64,000 bases of DNA, taken from positions 1-64,000 of the forward strand of contig NZ_CAMQZG010000015.1 in the NCBI RefSeq assembly GCF_947039605.1, given 5' to 3'. This DNA comes from an uncultured Clostridium sp. (GTDB lineage Bacteria; Bacillota; Clostridia; Clostridiales; Clostridiaceae). A program made the position numbers and the translations under genes. Of the stretch, positions 9,986 to 20,093 are shown in pieces; the stretch's first letter is position 1, and each line of letters begins with the position of its first letter. Under the pieces are notes generated by a model. That model had not been told where the DNA came from, made no database searches, and saw nothing but the letters and a program-made list of their open reading frames with translations.

Positions 9986-12004
9986 TTATTTCCAAATATT
10001 TCTCTTAAAGCTTTGATAAGTCATCAGAAAATATCCACTATACAGTATAATCATTATTATAAATGAAACTATGATATTCATAATAAATGCCTCATTCCCT
10101 ATATAAGCTTCAACTTGTTCTTTATATATATTTAAATATCCTGCTAGGAATAATATAAATCCTGTTACTGCAATTAAAAGTGCCACTCCAAAGTATATTG
10201 ATATTTGTTTTAAGATTATTTTATTTATATCTTTTTCTTCTACTCCAAGTTTCTCAAGTACTATAAATCTATCTTTATTTTCTATTGAATCTACAAGTTG
10301 TTTAAGTCCTAGAATAGTAAGGCTTATCATAAATAAAACTATCCCTACATACATCCCAAGTATTCTCATTCCAAGAGTTGCATTTAGTATTGTATTTTTT
10401 TCGACTGTTTTAATTCTTGCATATGGATATACTCTTCCATCTACATTTTTTATAATTTCATTATTAGATTCTTCAAAAATCTCATCTAACTTTCTACTTA
10501 ATTCTACTCCATCTTCAAAAGGTATTTTATCATCTAAATTAGCTACAAAATTATAAAATATAACCTCTTTATTTTCTAAATACTTATCATTAACTACATA
10601 TATCAATGGAACTCTATTAAAGTCATAGAATCCTTCCCCTATACTCTCATTTATTATTCCCTCATCTTTTAGCGTTAATTTTTGATTATCAAGTTTTATA
10701 TTATCTGTTTCTTTTATATACTCATCTAAAATTTCATCTGGCATTGTTTTTTCTATTTGTAGTATATATTCATTATTCTTTAGACTAACTTCATCATAAC
10801 CTAATACTTTTCTCATTTTATTAAAATCACTAAGTTTAATTGCTATTTGTTTTTCATACTCTGAGTTATCCTCTATAAAATAAGTACTAAATTCTATAAA
10901 ATCTTTCCCCTTATATATATCTTTACTAAGTTCTTTTTTATACGCATCATAATCCATATTGAATTTACTATACTCGTCATTATCAACTAATATTTCATTG
11001 CTAATTGCTATATCAAATGGAAGTCTATAATCTAAATAGCCTGATGCCCACTGCGCCATCATAAGTGAGCCTATAAAACTTATCATTCCAAAAAGCAATG
11101 TTAAACTTATAGTTGCCATTATCCCTGGGGATGATTTAATTTTAGCTGACAGACCTCCAAGTAAAACAAGGTTTGTCCCCTTATACTTAAAGCCTACAAA
11201 CCTTTCTTTCACTACAACTATTATGTAGGAAATTGAATAAAACATAAAGTATGTCCCAACTATAAATGAAACTCCACCAACAAGTAATGCTTTCATTAAG
11301 TTATGACCTGCATTGCTGCCAAAGAAATCTATGAATGTCATAAAAGATTTTAAACTTGCACAGTAGCAAATTACTGCTATTATAAATAGAACTATATAGA
11401 ATATTCCCTTTCTTTTAAATCTACAATCTGTCTTTTTATCTTGATTCATAAAATCTATAAGCTTAACTTTATTTAGTGCAATGATATTAAATAAACCTAT
11501 AACGCCAAACATTAGCAAAAAGAATATAATAGTTTGAATTGCTGTATCACCATAAAATTTAAAGTTAAATAAAATCTCTTGCTCTGCACTTACCAAAATA
11601 GATATAGTTAAAAGCTGTGAAAATATAGTTCCAAGCATTATTCCACAGACTATTGCAAATATTCCTATAACAATTGCTTCCATAAAAAACATAAGTGCTA
11701 CTGTCTTTTGCTCCATTCCAAGAAGTATATAAGTTCCAAACTCCTTATATCTCCTTTTCACCATATAACTATTTACATAAAAAACTAGAATTGTAAGTAC
11801 TAAAGTTATGAAGTAAGTTGAATATTTTAGCATCATCTGTAAATTTTCAAAATTTAATGTACTCTCTGTTATAAACTCATACTCACTACTTGAAAGTGAT
11901 GTAAAAGCATAAAACAAGCTAGAGCATAACATTATAGTTATAAAATATATTAGATAATCTTTTACTGATTTCTTAGCATTTTTAAGAGTTAAACTAACGT
12001 ACAT
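9986..12004 (-). CDS. FtsX-like ABC transporter permease (BceB-like)
   Basis: 672 aa, multiple TM segments, large extracellular loop, N-terminal 'LTLKNAKKSVKDYLIYFITIML'. Confidence 0.9.
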   Translation of the reverse strand: MYVSLTLKNAKKSVKDYLIYFITIMLCSSLFYAFTSLSSSEYEFITESTLNFENLQMMLKYSTYFITLVLTILVFYVNSYMVKRRYKEFGTYILLGMEQKTVALMFFMEAIVIGIFAIVCGIMLGTIFSQLLTISILVSAEQEILFNFKFYGDTAIQTIIFFLLMFGVIGLFNIIALNKVKLIDFMNQDKKTDCRFKRKGIFYIVLFIIAVICYCASLKSFMTFIDFFGSNAGHNLMKALLVGGVSFIVGTYFMFYSISYIIVVVKERFVGFKYKGTNLVLLGGLSAKIKSSPGIMATISLTLLFGMISFIGSLMMAQWASGYLDYRLPFDIAISNEILVDNDEYSKFNMDYDAYKKELSKDIYKGKDFIEFSTYFIEDNSEYEKQIAIKLSDFNKMRKVLGYDEVSLKNNEYILQIEKTMPDEILDEYIKETDNIKLDNQKLTLKDEGIINESIGEGFYDFNRVPLIYVVNDKYLENKEVIFYNFVANLDDKIPFEDGVELSRKLDEIFEESNNEIIKNVDGRVYPYARIKTVEKNTILNATLGMRILGMYVGIVLFMISLTILGLKQLVDSIENKDRFIVLEKLGVEEKDINKIILKQISIYFGVALLIAVTGFILFLAGYLNIYKEQVEAYIGNEAFIMNIIVSFIIMIILYSGYFLMTYQSFKRNIWK

Positions 12005-12761
12005 CTCTTACATCACCACCTAATAGTGCTACAACATCTAAAATTTGATTAAAGAATCTTTTTCTAGTATTATCACCTTTAACAAGCTCTGTAAATATCT
12101 TTCCATCTTTGATAAAAAGAATTCTATCGCAGTAACTTGCAGTAAAGCTATCATGTGTAACCATCAAAATAGTTGATGTATTTTTCTTGTTTAAATCAGA
12201 AATCATTTCTATAAATAATTGTGCTGACCTTGAATCTAGTGAGCCTGTTGGCTCATCAGCTAAAATTAATTTTGGTTTTGTAACAAGCGCTCTTGCACAG
12301 GCACATCTTTGTTTTTGCCCACCTGATACTTCATATGGGTACTTATCTAGAAACTCACTTATTCCAAGTTCCTTTGCAACACTTAAAACTCTAGCATCTA
12401 TATCAAACTTTGGAGTTTTATTTATAGTAAGTGCAAGGGCTATATTCTCATGCAATGTTAAAGTGTCTAAAAGATTAAATTCCTGAAATATAAATCCTAA
12501 ATTTTCTCTTCTAAACTTTGCAAGTTTCTTCTTTGAAATATCCGTTATATCTTCATTTGAAATAATTATATTTCCAGCACTAACCGCATCTATTGTAGAA
12601 ATTAAATTAAGAAGTGTTGTTTTACCAGAACCTGATGGTCCCATAACTCCAACAAATTCACCTTCTAAAACTTCAAGACTTATATCATCTATAGCTTTAA
12701 ACACATTACCCCCTCTACCATAATACTTTTCAATATTCTTAACATCTAAAATTTTACTCAT
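11994..12761 (-). CDS. ABC transporter ATP-binding protein (BceA-like)
   Basis: GPSGSGKTTL Walker A, VSGGQKQRCACARAL signature, LILADEPTGSLD Walker B. Confidence 0.95.
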   Translation of the reverse strand: MSKILDVKNIEKYYGRGGNVFKAIDDISLEVLEGEFVGVMGPSGSGKTTLLNLISTIDAVSAGNIIISNEDITDISKKKLAKFRRENLGFIFQEFNLLDTLTLHENIALALTINKTPKFDIDARVLSVAKELGISEFLDKYPYEVSGGQKQRCACARALVTKPKLILADEPTGSLDSRSAQLFIEMISDLNKKNTSTILMVTHDSFTASYCDRILFIKDGKIFTELVKGDNTRKRFFNQILDVVALLGGDVRDVR

Positions 12762-12831
12762 TTAAAATCACCTCTGACTATATTGTAAGTCACTATTCAT
12801 AAATCAAATTCGATTGTAACTTACTTTATAG

Positions 12832-12845
12832 TTACAATATTGTCA
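12832..12845. promoter_or_regulatory. candidate BceR-type operator upstream of the ABC transporter genes
   Basis: TTACA-ATAT-TGTCA, matching the TNACA-N4-TGTNA inverted repeat known for BceR-like regulators; lies between the kinase and ABC genes. Confidence 0.65.
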
Positions 12846-12855
12846 CTTAAGATAC

Positions 12856-13890
12856 TTATTCAAAAATATTATTACTTGCAAACTCACCTTTTGGAAAAAT
12901 AATATCAATATTTGTGTAAACATTAAAGTCAGAGTCTATATATACATCAATCCCAAGCTTATCTGATAGCTTTTTGACTAAATAAAGTCCTATCCCTGTT
13001 GAATTATTATTCCCTCTTCCTTTTTCCCCAGTAAATCCTTTTTCAAATACTCTACCTATATCCTCACTTTTTATCCCTTGTCCATAATCTTTAATACTTA
13101 GACAAACTCCATTTTTAACCTTAGATACTTTAAACTCTATAACTTGCTGATTATCTTTTTTATATTTTATAGAATTATTAACAATCTGCTCTATAATAAA
13201 CTCGATCCACTTTTCATCTGAATATATAAGTTTATCTTTATCCGACATCTCAACAGAAATTTCATTTAAAATAAATTGTCTTCTATTTTTTATAAGCACC
13301 TTATTTATACACTCATTTAAGCTAATCTCTTTAACTAAATAATCTTTTTCTAAAGTTTCACTCCTAGCATAAAAAAGGGCTTGTTCAATATATAATTCAA
13401 CATTTGAAATTTCCGATAAAACTTCATTGGATATTTGATTTTTATTATTTTCTGAAATTAACTTTATTGCTGAAATTGGTGTTTTAATTTCATGCACCCA
13501 TTTCTCTATATAATCTTTATAATCCATTCTATCTCTTTTAACCTTTGAAAAATCCTCAAGCATACTTTTGCTAGTTTTTTTCAAAATATCATAATATATT
13601 TTATCTTCTAAAAGTTTTGGTTTATCTATGCATTCACTTAAAAGATACTTTTTATCAAGATTATTAATTGTACTATTTAGATAAGTTAAGTATTTCTTTC
13701 TACTTTTATATTCAATAAAATTCAAAGCTAAATCTACAAATGTAAGAATAGATACTATCATCAAAATATCTTTTACCTCTACACCCTTACTATATATAAA
13801 TATACCTACACTACTCATAACAAAAGTTTTTATTATTATATCGAGCCTTTTCTCAAGCAAAAAATTTATAAAACTAAAATCACTCATCAT
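12856..13890 (-). CDS. sensor histidine kinase, BceS-like (intramembrane-sensing type)
   Basis: Two short N-terminal TM segments without extracellular domain; WVHEIKTPISAIKL H-box; ATPase motifs. Confidence 0.9.
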   Translation of the reverse strand: MMSDFSFINFLLEKRLDIIIKTFVMSSVGIFIYSKGVEVKDILMIVSILTFVDLALNFIEYKSRKKYLTYLNSTINNLDKKYLLSECIDKPKLLEDKIYYDILKKTSKSMLEDFSKVKRDRMDYKDYIEKWVHEIKTPISAIKLISENNKNQISNEVLSEISNVELYIEQALFYARSETLEKDYLVKEISLNECINKVLIKNRRQFILNEISVEMSDKDKLIYSDEKWIEFIIEQIVNNSIKYKKDNQQVIEFKVSKVKNGVCLSIKDYGQGIKSEDIGRVFEKGFTGEKGRGNNNSTGIGLYLVKKLSDKLGIDVYIDSDFNVYTNIDIIFPKGEFASNNIFE

Positions 13891-14552
13891 ATAATATAGC
13901 CTTGCCCTCTTTTAGTTTTTATAAAATCAATTGCACCAAGCACTTCAAGCTTATGCCTAATCCTATTTATATTTACAGTTAAAGTATTATCATTAATAAA
14001 CATAGAACTTTCCCATAAATAATCCATAATATCAACCCTTGAAACTATCTTCCCCTTGTTATTAAACAGATAAACTAATATTTTAAGTTCATTTTTAGTA
14101 AGTTCCTCACATTTTTCTAAATAATTAACCCTACTAGTCAAAATATCAATCCTCACATCATTATGTACTAGCTCCTCACTATCAGTCTTTTTATAAACAC
14201 GCTTTAGAATACTACTAATCCTAGCAAGTAAAACCTGTGTATTATAAGGCTTGGTAACAAAGTCATCTCCTCCAAGAGTAATACTCATAAGTTCATCCAT
14301 ATCTGTATTTCTACTAGTCACAAAAATGATAGGCACATCAGAAAACTCTCTTATACCTGTACAAATTTTAAAACCATCATCAAAAGGTAAATTTATATCA
14401 AGCAAAATAATATCAACCTTATTATTTTTTACATACTCTACTACATTATCAAATTCATTTATTCCATAAGCATTGTATGCATTATTTTTTAGTAACACGC
14501 AAAGCTCTTTTCTTATTTTCTCATTATCCTCAACAACTAAAATATTAAACAT
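13887..14552 (-). CDS. OmpR-family response regulator, BceR-like
   Basis: Receiver domain (VVEDN, LLDINLP) and winged-helix C-terminus. Confidence 0.92.
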   Translation of the reverse strand: MFNILVVEDNEKIRKELCVLLKNNAYNAYGINEFDNVVEYVKNNKVDIILLDINLPFDDGFKICTGIREFSDVPIIFVTSRNTDMDELMSITLGGDDFVTKPYNTQVLLARISSILKRVYKKTDSEELVHNDVRIDILTSRVNYLEKCEELTKNELKILVYLFNNKGKIVSRVDIMDYLWESSMFINDNTLTVNINRIRHKLEVLGAIDFIKTKRGQGYII

Positions 14553-14711
14553 ATTTCCCCCTAGCTTGTATTAATCAATATTTCAATTTTACATTTTTCT
14601 CAAGAAAAATTCATAGAATTAAAATCAATTTTTTATTAATATTTAAAACTCAAAAAGTAAATATAAGAAACAAAAAACTCTAGCCATAAGTAACTAGAGT
14701 TTTTTTATTGC

Positions 14712-14819
14712 TTATATTTTAGATTTTATTGTTAACTCATTTAAATCTATTATTGCATTTATTATCTGCAAAAAATCAATGCCTAATATTCCATTTATCT
14801 CGAATCCACAATCTTTCAT
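14712..14819 (-). pseudogene. C-terminal remnant of a retropepsin-like aspartic protease
   Basis: Alternative-frame reading gives MKDCGFEINGILGIDFLQIINAIIDLNELTIKSKI*; 'GILGIDFL...AIIDL' is typical of the C-terminus of bacterial retroviral-type aspartic proteases. Confidence 0.6.
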
Positions 14820-15042
14820 CAATATCTAGTACCTCTTTAGATGTGTTATAAACATACATTTCCTTAGTTTTATCTGCTTTGTGTCGTATAGAATAATTCT
14901 TTAGAGCTTCATTACCATTCTCATACGCTCCTATTACAGACATATCTTCTATAATCCTTTTTCCACTAACTGAATTTGCTTTAAGCATCTCAATCAGAAC
15001 CCACTTATTATTATAATTATCTCTTATTTCATTCCATTTCAT
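14776..15042 (-). CDS. small protein, member of a family commonly found upstream of retropepsin-like proteases (recalled); 3' end overlaps the remnant
   Basis: MKWNEIRDNYNNKWVLIEMLKANSVSGKRIIEDMSVI... ; last residues (DKWNIRH) share DNA with the out-of-frame retropepsin remnant. Confidence 0.55.
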   Translation of the reverse strand: MKWNEIRDNYNNKWVLIEMLKANSVSGKRIIEDMSVIGAYENGNEALKNYSIRHKADKTKEMYVYNTSKEVLDIDERLWIRDKWNIRH

Positions 15043-15099
15043 ACAGCATCCCTCCTTTCTTATATTTTCTCATTCCATAAGATAATTATAATATCAAAT

Positions 15100-16290
15100 C
15101 TAAAAAATTATTTCCTGTTCAAGTTTTTTATTATGTTCTAACATAAATTCAAAAAGATTATAGTGCTCCTTATACTCCTGAACTTCAAGCATTCTTTTTA
15201 ATTCTTTTATATCATTACTACTTAGTCTTTTCCCATAACCCATATATTTTTTTAAAGTATCTATATTCATATTTAATGCCTTAAATGGAATTCCTGTTTT
15301 TCTCTTTAAATTACTTAAAATCTTAAAACCACCTACATCTATATCTCCGCAGTGATAATATTCAATAAATCTATTATTCTCATAAATTTTTTTCAAAAGA
15401 TCTTCTCTTACTTTATTATGATATCCTCCTAGATATATCGCTGTATCTTCTCCTTTAAGATTATTAAAAGATGTAAGATTTTCAATCGTTACTAATTTTT
15501 TCGATTTAATTACTATATTGCTTAATTTATCTATATCTTTTGAACTTATTCCTATTCCATTAGATAAATTTGATAATTGCATTTCATTTCCATCTATATT
15601 TAAACTTATATTACCTCTAAAATATACATATGTGCTATTTTTCATTATGTTATAGTCTAACTGACTTTTTTCTGTACTAAAATCAGTTATTATTTTAAAC
15701 ACTTTATTTTCTAATTCCTCATATCGTTTTGAATCACCATACAATTTTATTGAAAAACTTCTTCTCAGAATTTCTTCTTTTTGTTTCATCACTGAATAAA
15801 TACCAACTATTATATCTTTACACTCACCTAACTTTTCAATATCCATATATTTTTTTATAGATTTGTTTATACTAAAACTCTCTAAAACAAACTTAGTGAA
15901 ATTTTCTAAACATTCAATATTTGACTTATATTCCTCTAATAATTCAATTAATTTATTTTCACTCCCCTTTTTAGGGAGTCTTCCTAAATATACATAAATA
16001 TCTTCAGTATTTAAAATATTTAAACTGACTTTTTTTATTATATGATTATCAAACCCACTACCTCTATAAAGATTTATAAAAGAATATTTCTCTAGTTCTT
16101 CACAAACTGCATCTATTTCCATCTTTTTTCTAGAATCCAATTCATCAAAATACTCTGGTAATGTTTTTTCATTAAACTTAAAATATATATTATTCAGGGA
16201 ATCTGTTTTGTATAACTTACTTTTTTCATATTTATCAATTAATTTATTTAAAATTAATTTTTTATAATTCTTCATAGCTATATACCTCAA
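15100..16290 (-). CDS. jetD: Wadjet system nuclease subunit JetD-like (DUF2220/toprim)
   Basis: YYHCGDIDVGGFKIL toprim-like motif; terminal gene of the JetABCD-like operon, overlaps jetC. Confidence 0.82.
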   Translation of the reverse strand: MRYIAMKNYKKLILNKLIDKYEKSKLYKTDSLNNIYFKFNEKTLPEYFDELDSRKKMEIDAVCEELEKYSFINLYRGSGFDNHIIKKVSLNILNTEDIYVYLGRLPKKGSENKLIELLEEYKSNIECLENFTKFVLESFSINKSIKKYMDIEKLGECKDIIVGIYSVMKQKEEILRRSFSIKLYGDSKRYEELENKVFKIITDFSTEKSQLDYNIMKNSTYVYFRGNISLNIDGNEMQLSNLSNGIGISSKDIDKLSNIVIKSKKLVTIENLTSFNNLKGEDTAIYLGGYHNKVREDLLKKIYENNRFIEYYHCGDIDVGGFKILSNLKRKTGIPFKALNMNIDTLKKYMGYGKRLSSNDIKELKRMLEVQEYKEHYNLFEFMLEHNKKLEQEIIF

Positions 16291-19200
16291 TTATGCTACT
16301 CTTATCCATTTTCATAGCGAGTAATGTCGTACTTACATATGGAGCTATTGATTCTATTTTTTGTGGTGGAGCTGCAACTATAACTTGCAATCCTAAGTTT
16401 TTATAAAACTGCATCATTGACACAATTCTTCCCTCATCCATTTTATCAAACGCTTCATCAAAAATTATAAGTTCCATAGATTCTCTATTTGTATATGAAT
16501 TTCTATATAACTGTAAAAATGAAGAGGCAATTATAACATAATAAGGTGTTTGAGTTTCCCCTCCACTTTTTTCCTTACAAACTTTAGAAAATTTAGCTTT
16601 ACTTCCATCTTTATATTTAAGTAAAATATCATATTCCATATAATTTCTATAATCAGTAAACTTCCTTAAATACTCTTCTGAATTGCTATCATCTATTGTT
16701 AACTTCTCAAATAATTCTTCTAAGGATTCTTTATATTTATTTTGGAATGAGCCTGTAAATAAATTAAATCCTTGTACAAGATTTTCTTCATCCATAACCA
16801 TATCATGATACTTAGTTAATTCATTATTTTTTTCTAACTTAAACTCATATTCTTCCTCACCAAAGAATATTCCTTTTAATCCCTTATTAAGAGTTTTAAA
16901 CTCTAACCTAGCACATTCTATATACTCCTTTAATTTTGATATAAAATGTTCTTTAAACTCCTCTTCTGCAATATTTTTTGCATCTTTTACCTTTTCTTCA
17001 AATTCTATAATTTTACTTTTTTTAAGATTATCAAGTTCTTTTTGGAATATAGCTATATTCTTTAATCCAATTTCAGCACCAAATTCATATATATTATTAT
17101 ACTCAAGTTGCTTTATTTTTAAATTATCTTCTGATTCTAACTGTTGCTTTTCATATCTACTTCTTGAATTAAAAAAATTGTTTTTTATAACCTGATTAGT
17201 TTTATTTTCTCGTTCTAATTTAAATCTCAATTCACCCTCTTCTGCAATTACAATATTCTCTGTATAAATCATTTCAAGTTCAAATATCTTTTTCTTCAAA
17301 AAAACATCTTTTTCTTTTTTTATTCTTTCATTCTCTTTTATATTAGCCATATAGCTAATATGACTTTTATCTAACTCACTTATTTTCTTTTTTATTTCAT
17401 TAATTTTCTTTTCAATTTCTTCTTTACGTTTAACTAAGTCTATATACGTAGACTTTTCTTGATTTTCTTTTATTTCATACTCTAATTTAGCTATATTTTT
17501 CTCTAACTCATCATATTCTTTAATAATATTTAACTTCTCTGCTATCTCTTTTAATTTGACTGAAACCAAGATATTGAGATGACTTTCAATACTTTTAAAT
17601 TCAATATTTTTCTCATTTAAACTAACTTTCAATATATTAGCTTCTTCTTCTTTCCTTTTCAATTGCACTGACCACGCATCATTCCCTATAAATGGAATTT
17701 CAAACTTTTTAGGACTAATAGCCCTGACTACATTATTTTTATGCATCATACATTCTTTTGTTATAGAAATTTTATGGCTCTTTAATTCTGAAACCTTATC
17801 ACATCTTATTACATTTCCTAATATACTATTTATAAACTGTTTAGCAGATTTATTTTTAGAATTAACTATTCTTCCTAATGAATTTTCATCTGATTCTTTA
17901 AACTTACTCAACTTTCCTATATTTATAATCCCATAACCATATAACTTTTTTATTTTCTTAAATTTATCATACACACTTATTGCATAATCAAAATCTTCTT
18001 CTTCAACAATCAAATAAAATTTTTGTTTGTTTAAATATCCTTCGATCGCATTTTGCCAACTTGTATCTGTTATCTCTAACAAATCACATAAAATTTTAGG
18101 ATTAACTTTTTTCCCAATCTTTTCTGCCTCTTGTATTATCAGTGCTTTTAGCTTAACTACTTCTTCTGGATACTGTAGTTTCCTACTATTTAATTCTCCT
18201 ATTATTTTTTGTATTCTCTTTAACTCTTCAAATATTTTTTCATTTCCTATTTTCAACTCCGCTATAGAACCATATAAGGTGTTTTTCATTTTTTCTATTA
18301 CTTCTGCATTTTTTTCAAAACTCAATTTTAATATTTCTAAATTTTCAATTCTTATATTTAAAAGCATTTCATAAACTTCTCCATAAATATTTTTGAAGTT
18401 ATAACTCTCAAAATTATGATTTTTATATAAATTTTTTAAATATATCTGTTGAGTATTTATCTGCTTATATAAAATATCTCTTTCTCTTCCTAATTTTTCT
18501 TTCTCTCTTATTTTAGGAATTAAATCATTCTGTAATTTTTCAACTATCTTAAATTCTTCATTACTTTGTATTTGAATTTCTATATTATTTCTATACTTAT
18601 TTTCACTTTCAATTTCTTCATTCTTCCTTCTCTTCTTTTCTTGTACTTCATTTATTAAATAATTATTTTTTTCTATATTTTTCAAGCATAAATTCATCTC
18701 ATCAATTAAAATATTTTCTTCAGCTTTTATCACTAAATAATTATGCAAATCACTCAGCTCTTTTCCTTTTTCCCAATTTCGATAATGTAAGTTTATCTCT
18801 TCTAATTTTTCTACTTTAATTTTAACTTCATCAAGCAAATATTCAAATTCTCTATAAATCCTTATGTTTTCCCTGAGTTCTTCTACATTAATATTTTTTT
18901 CTTCTAAAACATAAGAATAAACAAATTCTTTAACATTGCTTATAGGCTTAAATGATAATGCTTTAGGTAACAACTCAAAAAATTTCTCATTAAAATTACC
19001 TAATCTATTTCTAAAATCTCGTTTTGCCTCACTTGCTTTAAACATTTGTATTTTAAACTCACTAGCATACCTTTTAAATTCTGTTATGCTCTTTGGTACA
19101 CCATCTATAAACTCAATACTCTTCAATTCCATATTTTCTATTCTATAAAATTTAGAATCTGCTGATACTTCAGATGAAGAATCTATAACTACTCCAATTA

Positions 19201-19513
19201 TAAACTTTCTTTTTTTCTCTTCCTCATAAAACTCTAATGCTATATGAGAAACAACATTATTTTCTCTTTCAAACTTTTTACCTTCTTTTCCTGTTTTATA
19301 TCTAACATACCCTACTAATTTTCTTTTTGATGATTCATTTGCTGCCTTATTAAAATTTTTCTCTGAGCAAGTAAGAACAAACTGAATTGCATCTAATATT
19401 GTAGATTTCCCAGCTCCATTATCGCCTGATATAAGTACAGAATCATTTATTTCTATAGTTTCATTAATGAAGGCATGCCAATTTATAATCCTAACCCCTG
19501 TTAACTTCTTCAA
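16262..19513 (-). CDS. jetC: Wadjet system SMC-like ATPase JetC
   Basis: SGDNGAGKSTILDAIQFVL Walker A; long coiled coil; KSGGETQTPYYVIIASSFLQ signature; LIIFDEAFDKMDEGRI Walker B. Confidence 0.92.
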   Translation of the reverse strand: MKKLTGVRIINWHAFINETIEINDSVLISGDNGAGKSTILDAIQFVLTCSEKNFNKAANESSKRKLVGYVRYKTGKEGKKFERENNVVSHIALEFYEEEKKRKFIIGVVIDSSSEVSADSKFYRIENMELKSIEFIDGVPKSITEFKRYASEFKIQMFKASEAKRDFRNRLGNFNEKFFELLPKALSFKPISNVKEFVYSYVLEEKNINVEELRENIRIYREFEYLLDEVKIKVEKLEEINLHYRNWEKGKELSDLHNYLVIKAEENILIDEMNLCLKNIEKNNYLINEVQEKKRRKNEEIESENKYRNNIEIQIQSNEEFKIVEKLQNDLIPKIREKEKLGRERDILYKQINTQQIYLKNLYKNHNFESYNFKNIYGEVYEMLLNIRIENLEILKLSFEKNAEVIEKMKNTLYGSIAELKIGNEKIFEELKRIQKIIGELNSRKLQYPEEVVKLKALIIQEAEKIGKKVNPKILCDLLEITDTSWQNAIEGYLNKQKFYLIVEEEDFDYAISVYDKFKKIKKLYGYGIINIGKLSKFKESDENSLGRIVNSKNKSAKQFINSILGNVIRCDKVSELKSHKISITKECMMHKNNVVRAISPKKFEIPFIGNDAWSVQLKRKEEEANILKVSLNEKNIEFKSIESHLNILVSVKLKEIAEKLNIIKEYDELEKNIAKLEYEIKENQEKSTYIDLVKRKEEIEKKINEIKKKISELDKSHISYMANIKENERIKKEKDVFLKKKIFELEMIYTENIVIAEEGELRFKLERENKTNQVIKNNFFNSRSRYEKQQLESEDNLKIKQLEYNNIYEFGAEIGLKNIAIFQKELDNLKKSKIIEFEEKVKDAKNIAEEEFKEHFISKLKEYIECARLEFKTLNKGLKGIFFGEEEYEFKLEKNNELTKYHDMVMDEENLVQGFNLFTGSFQNKYKESLEELFEKLTIDDSNSEEYLRKFTDYRNYMEYDILLKYKDGSKAKFSKVCKEKSGGETQTPYYVIIASSFLQLYRNSYTNRESMELIIFDEAFDKMDEGRIVSMMQFYKNLGLQVIVAAPPQKIESIAPYVSTTLLAMKMDKSSIIEVYSYEEL

Positions 19514-20090
19514 AATCTACATCCTCCCTTTTTTTATAAGTTTGTATTTTATCAAATGCAAACTTTATATTTTCACTTTTAACTAAAGCTTGTATCGTTG
19601 GATAAATAATAAGTCTAGAATCTCCTAAAACTACTTCTCTATCTAGTGGCTCTAAAATATTATATCTTTTTAATTTAGTTATCACCTGTCTAAGCGTTGT
19701 TTTATCCATTAACTTAAACCCTAAAGCGATAAACTTATTTTGAAACTCTTCTACCTCAATAATTGTATGGTCTGTTGTTGCAAGTTCTTGATGTTTCTCA
19801 TAATATAATATTTTTAAAATTAAAATACTTATACTTTCAATTAAATTAAATTTATATCTATTCGAACCAAATGTATTTATTAACTGTGCTATTTTAAGTC
19901 CCCTATTAACTTCTATTTCAAAGCCTAAAACTTCTAAATATTCATTCATTGCCACTAAATTTCTCTCTATAAAATGATAATCTTTTTTACAATTTTCCTT
20001 GTATTTAGTAATCAAACAACATCCTAAAATTTTATTGCAAACTCTTTTAAACTCCGCTTGTTCTTTCATACTTAAAGATTCATACAACAT
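19491..20090 (-). CDS. jetB: Wadjet system subunit JetB-like (DUF4194)
   Basis: 199-aa MukE/kleisin-partner-like protein between jetA and jetC, overlapping jetC. Confidence 0.8.
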   Translation of the reverse strand: MLYESLSMKEQAEFKRVCNKILGCCLITKYKENCKKDYHFIERNLVAMNEYLEVLGFEIEVNRGLKIAQLINTFGSNRYKFNLIESISILILKILYYEKHQELATTDHTIIEVEEFQNKFIALGFKLMDKTTLRQVITKLKRYNILEPLDREVVLGDSRLIIYPTIQALVKSENIKFAFDKIQTYKKREDVDFEEVNRG

Positions 20091-20093
20091 ATC

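Noticed and set aside
16262-19513. Plus-strand ORFs 18027-18374 and 18936-19148
   Set aside because: Antisense within jetC; hydrophobic low-complexity translations with no RBS
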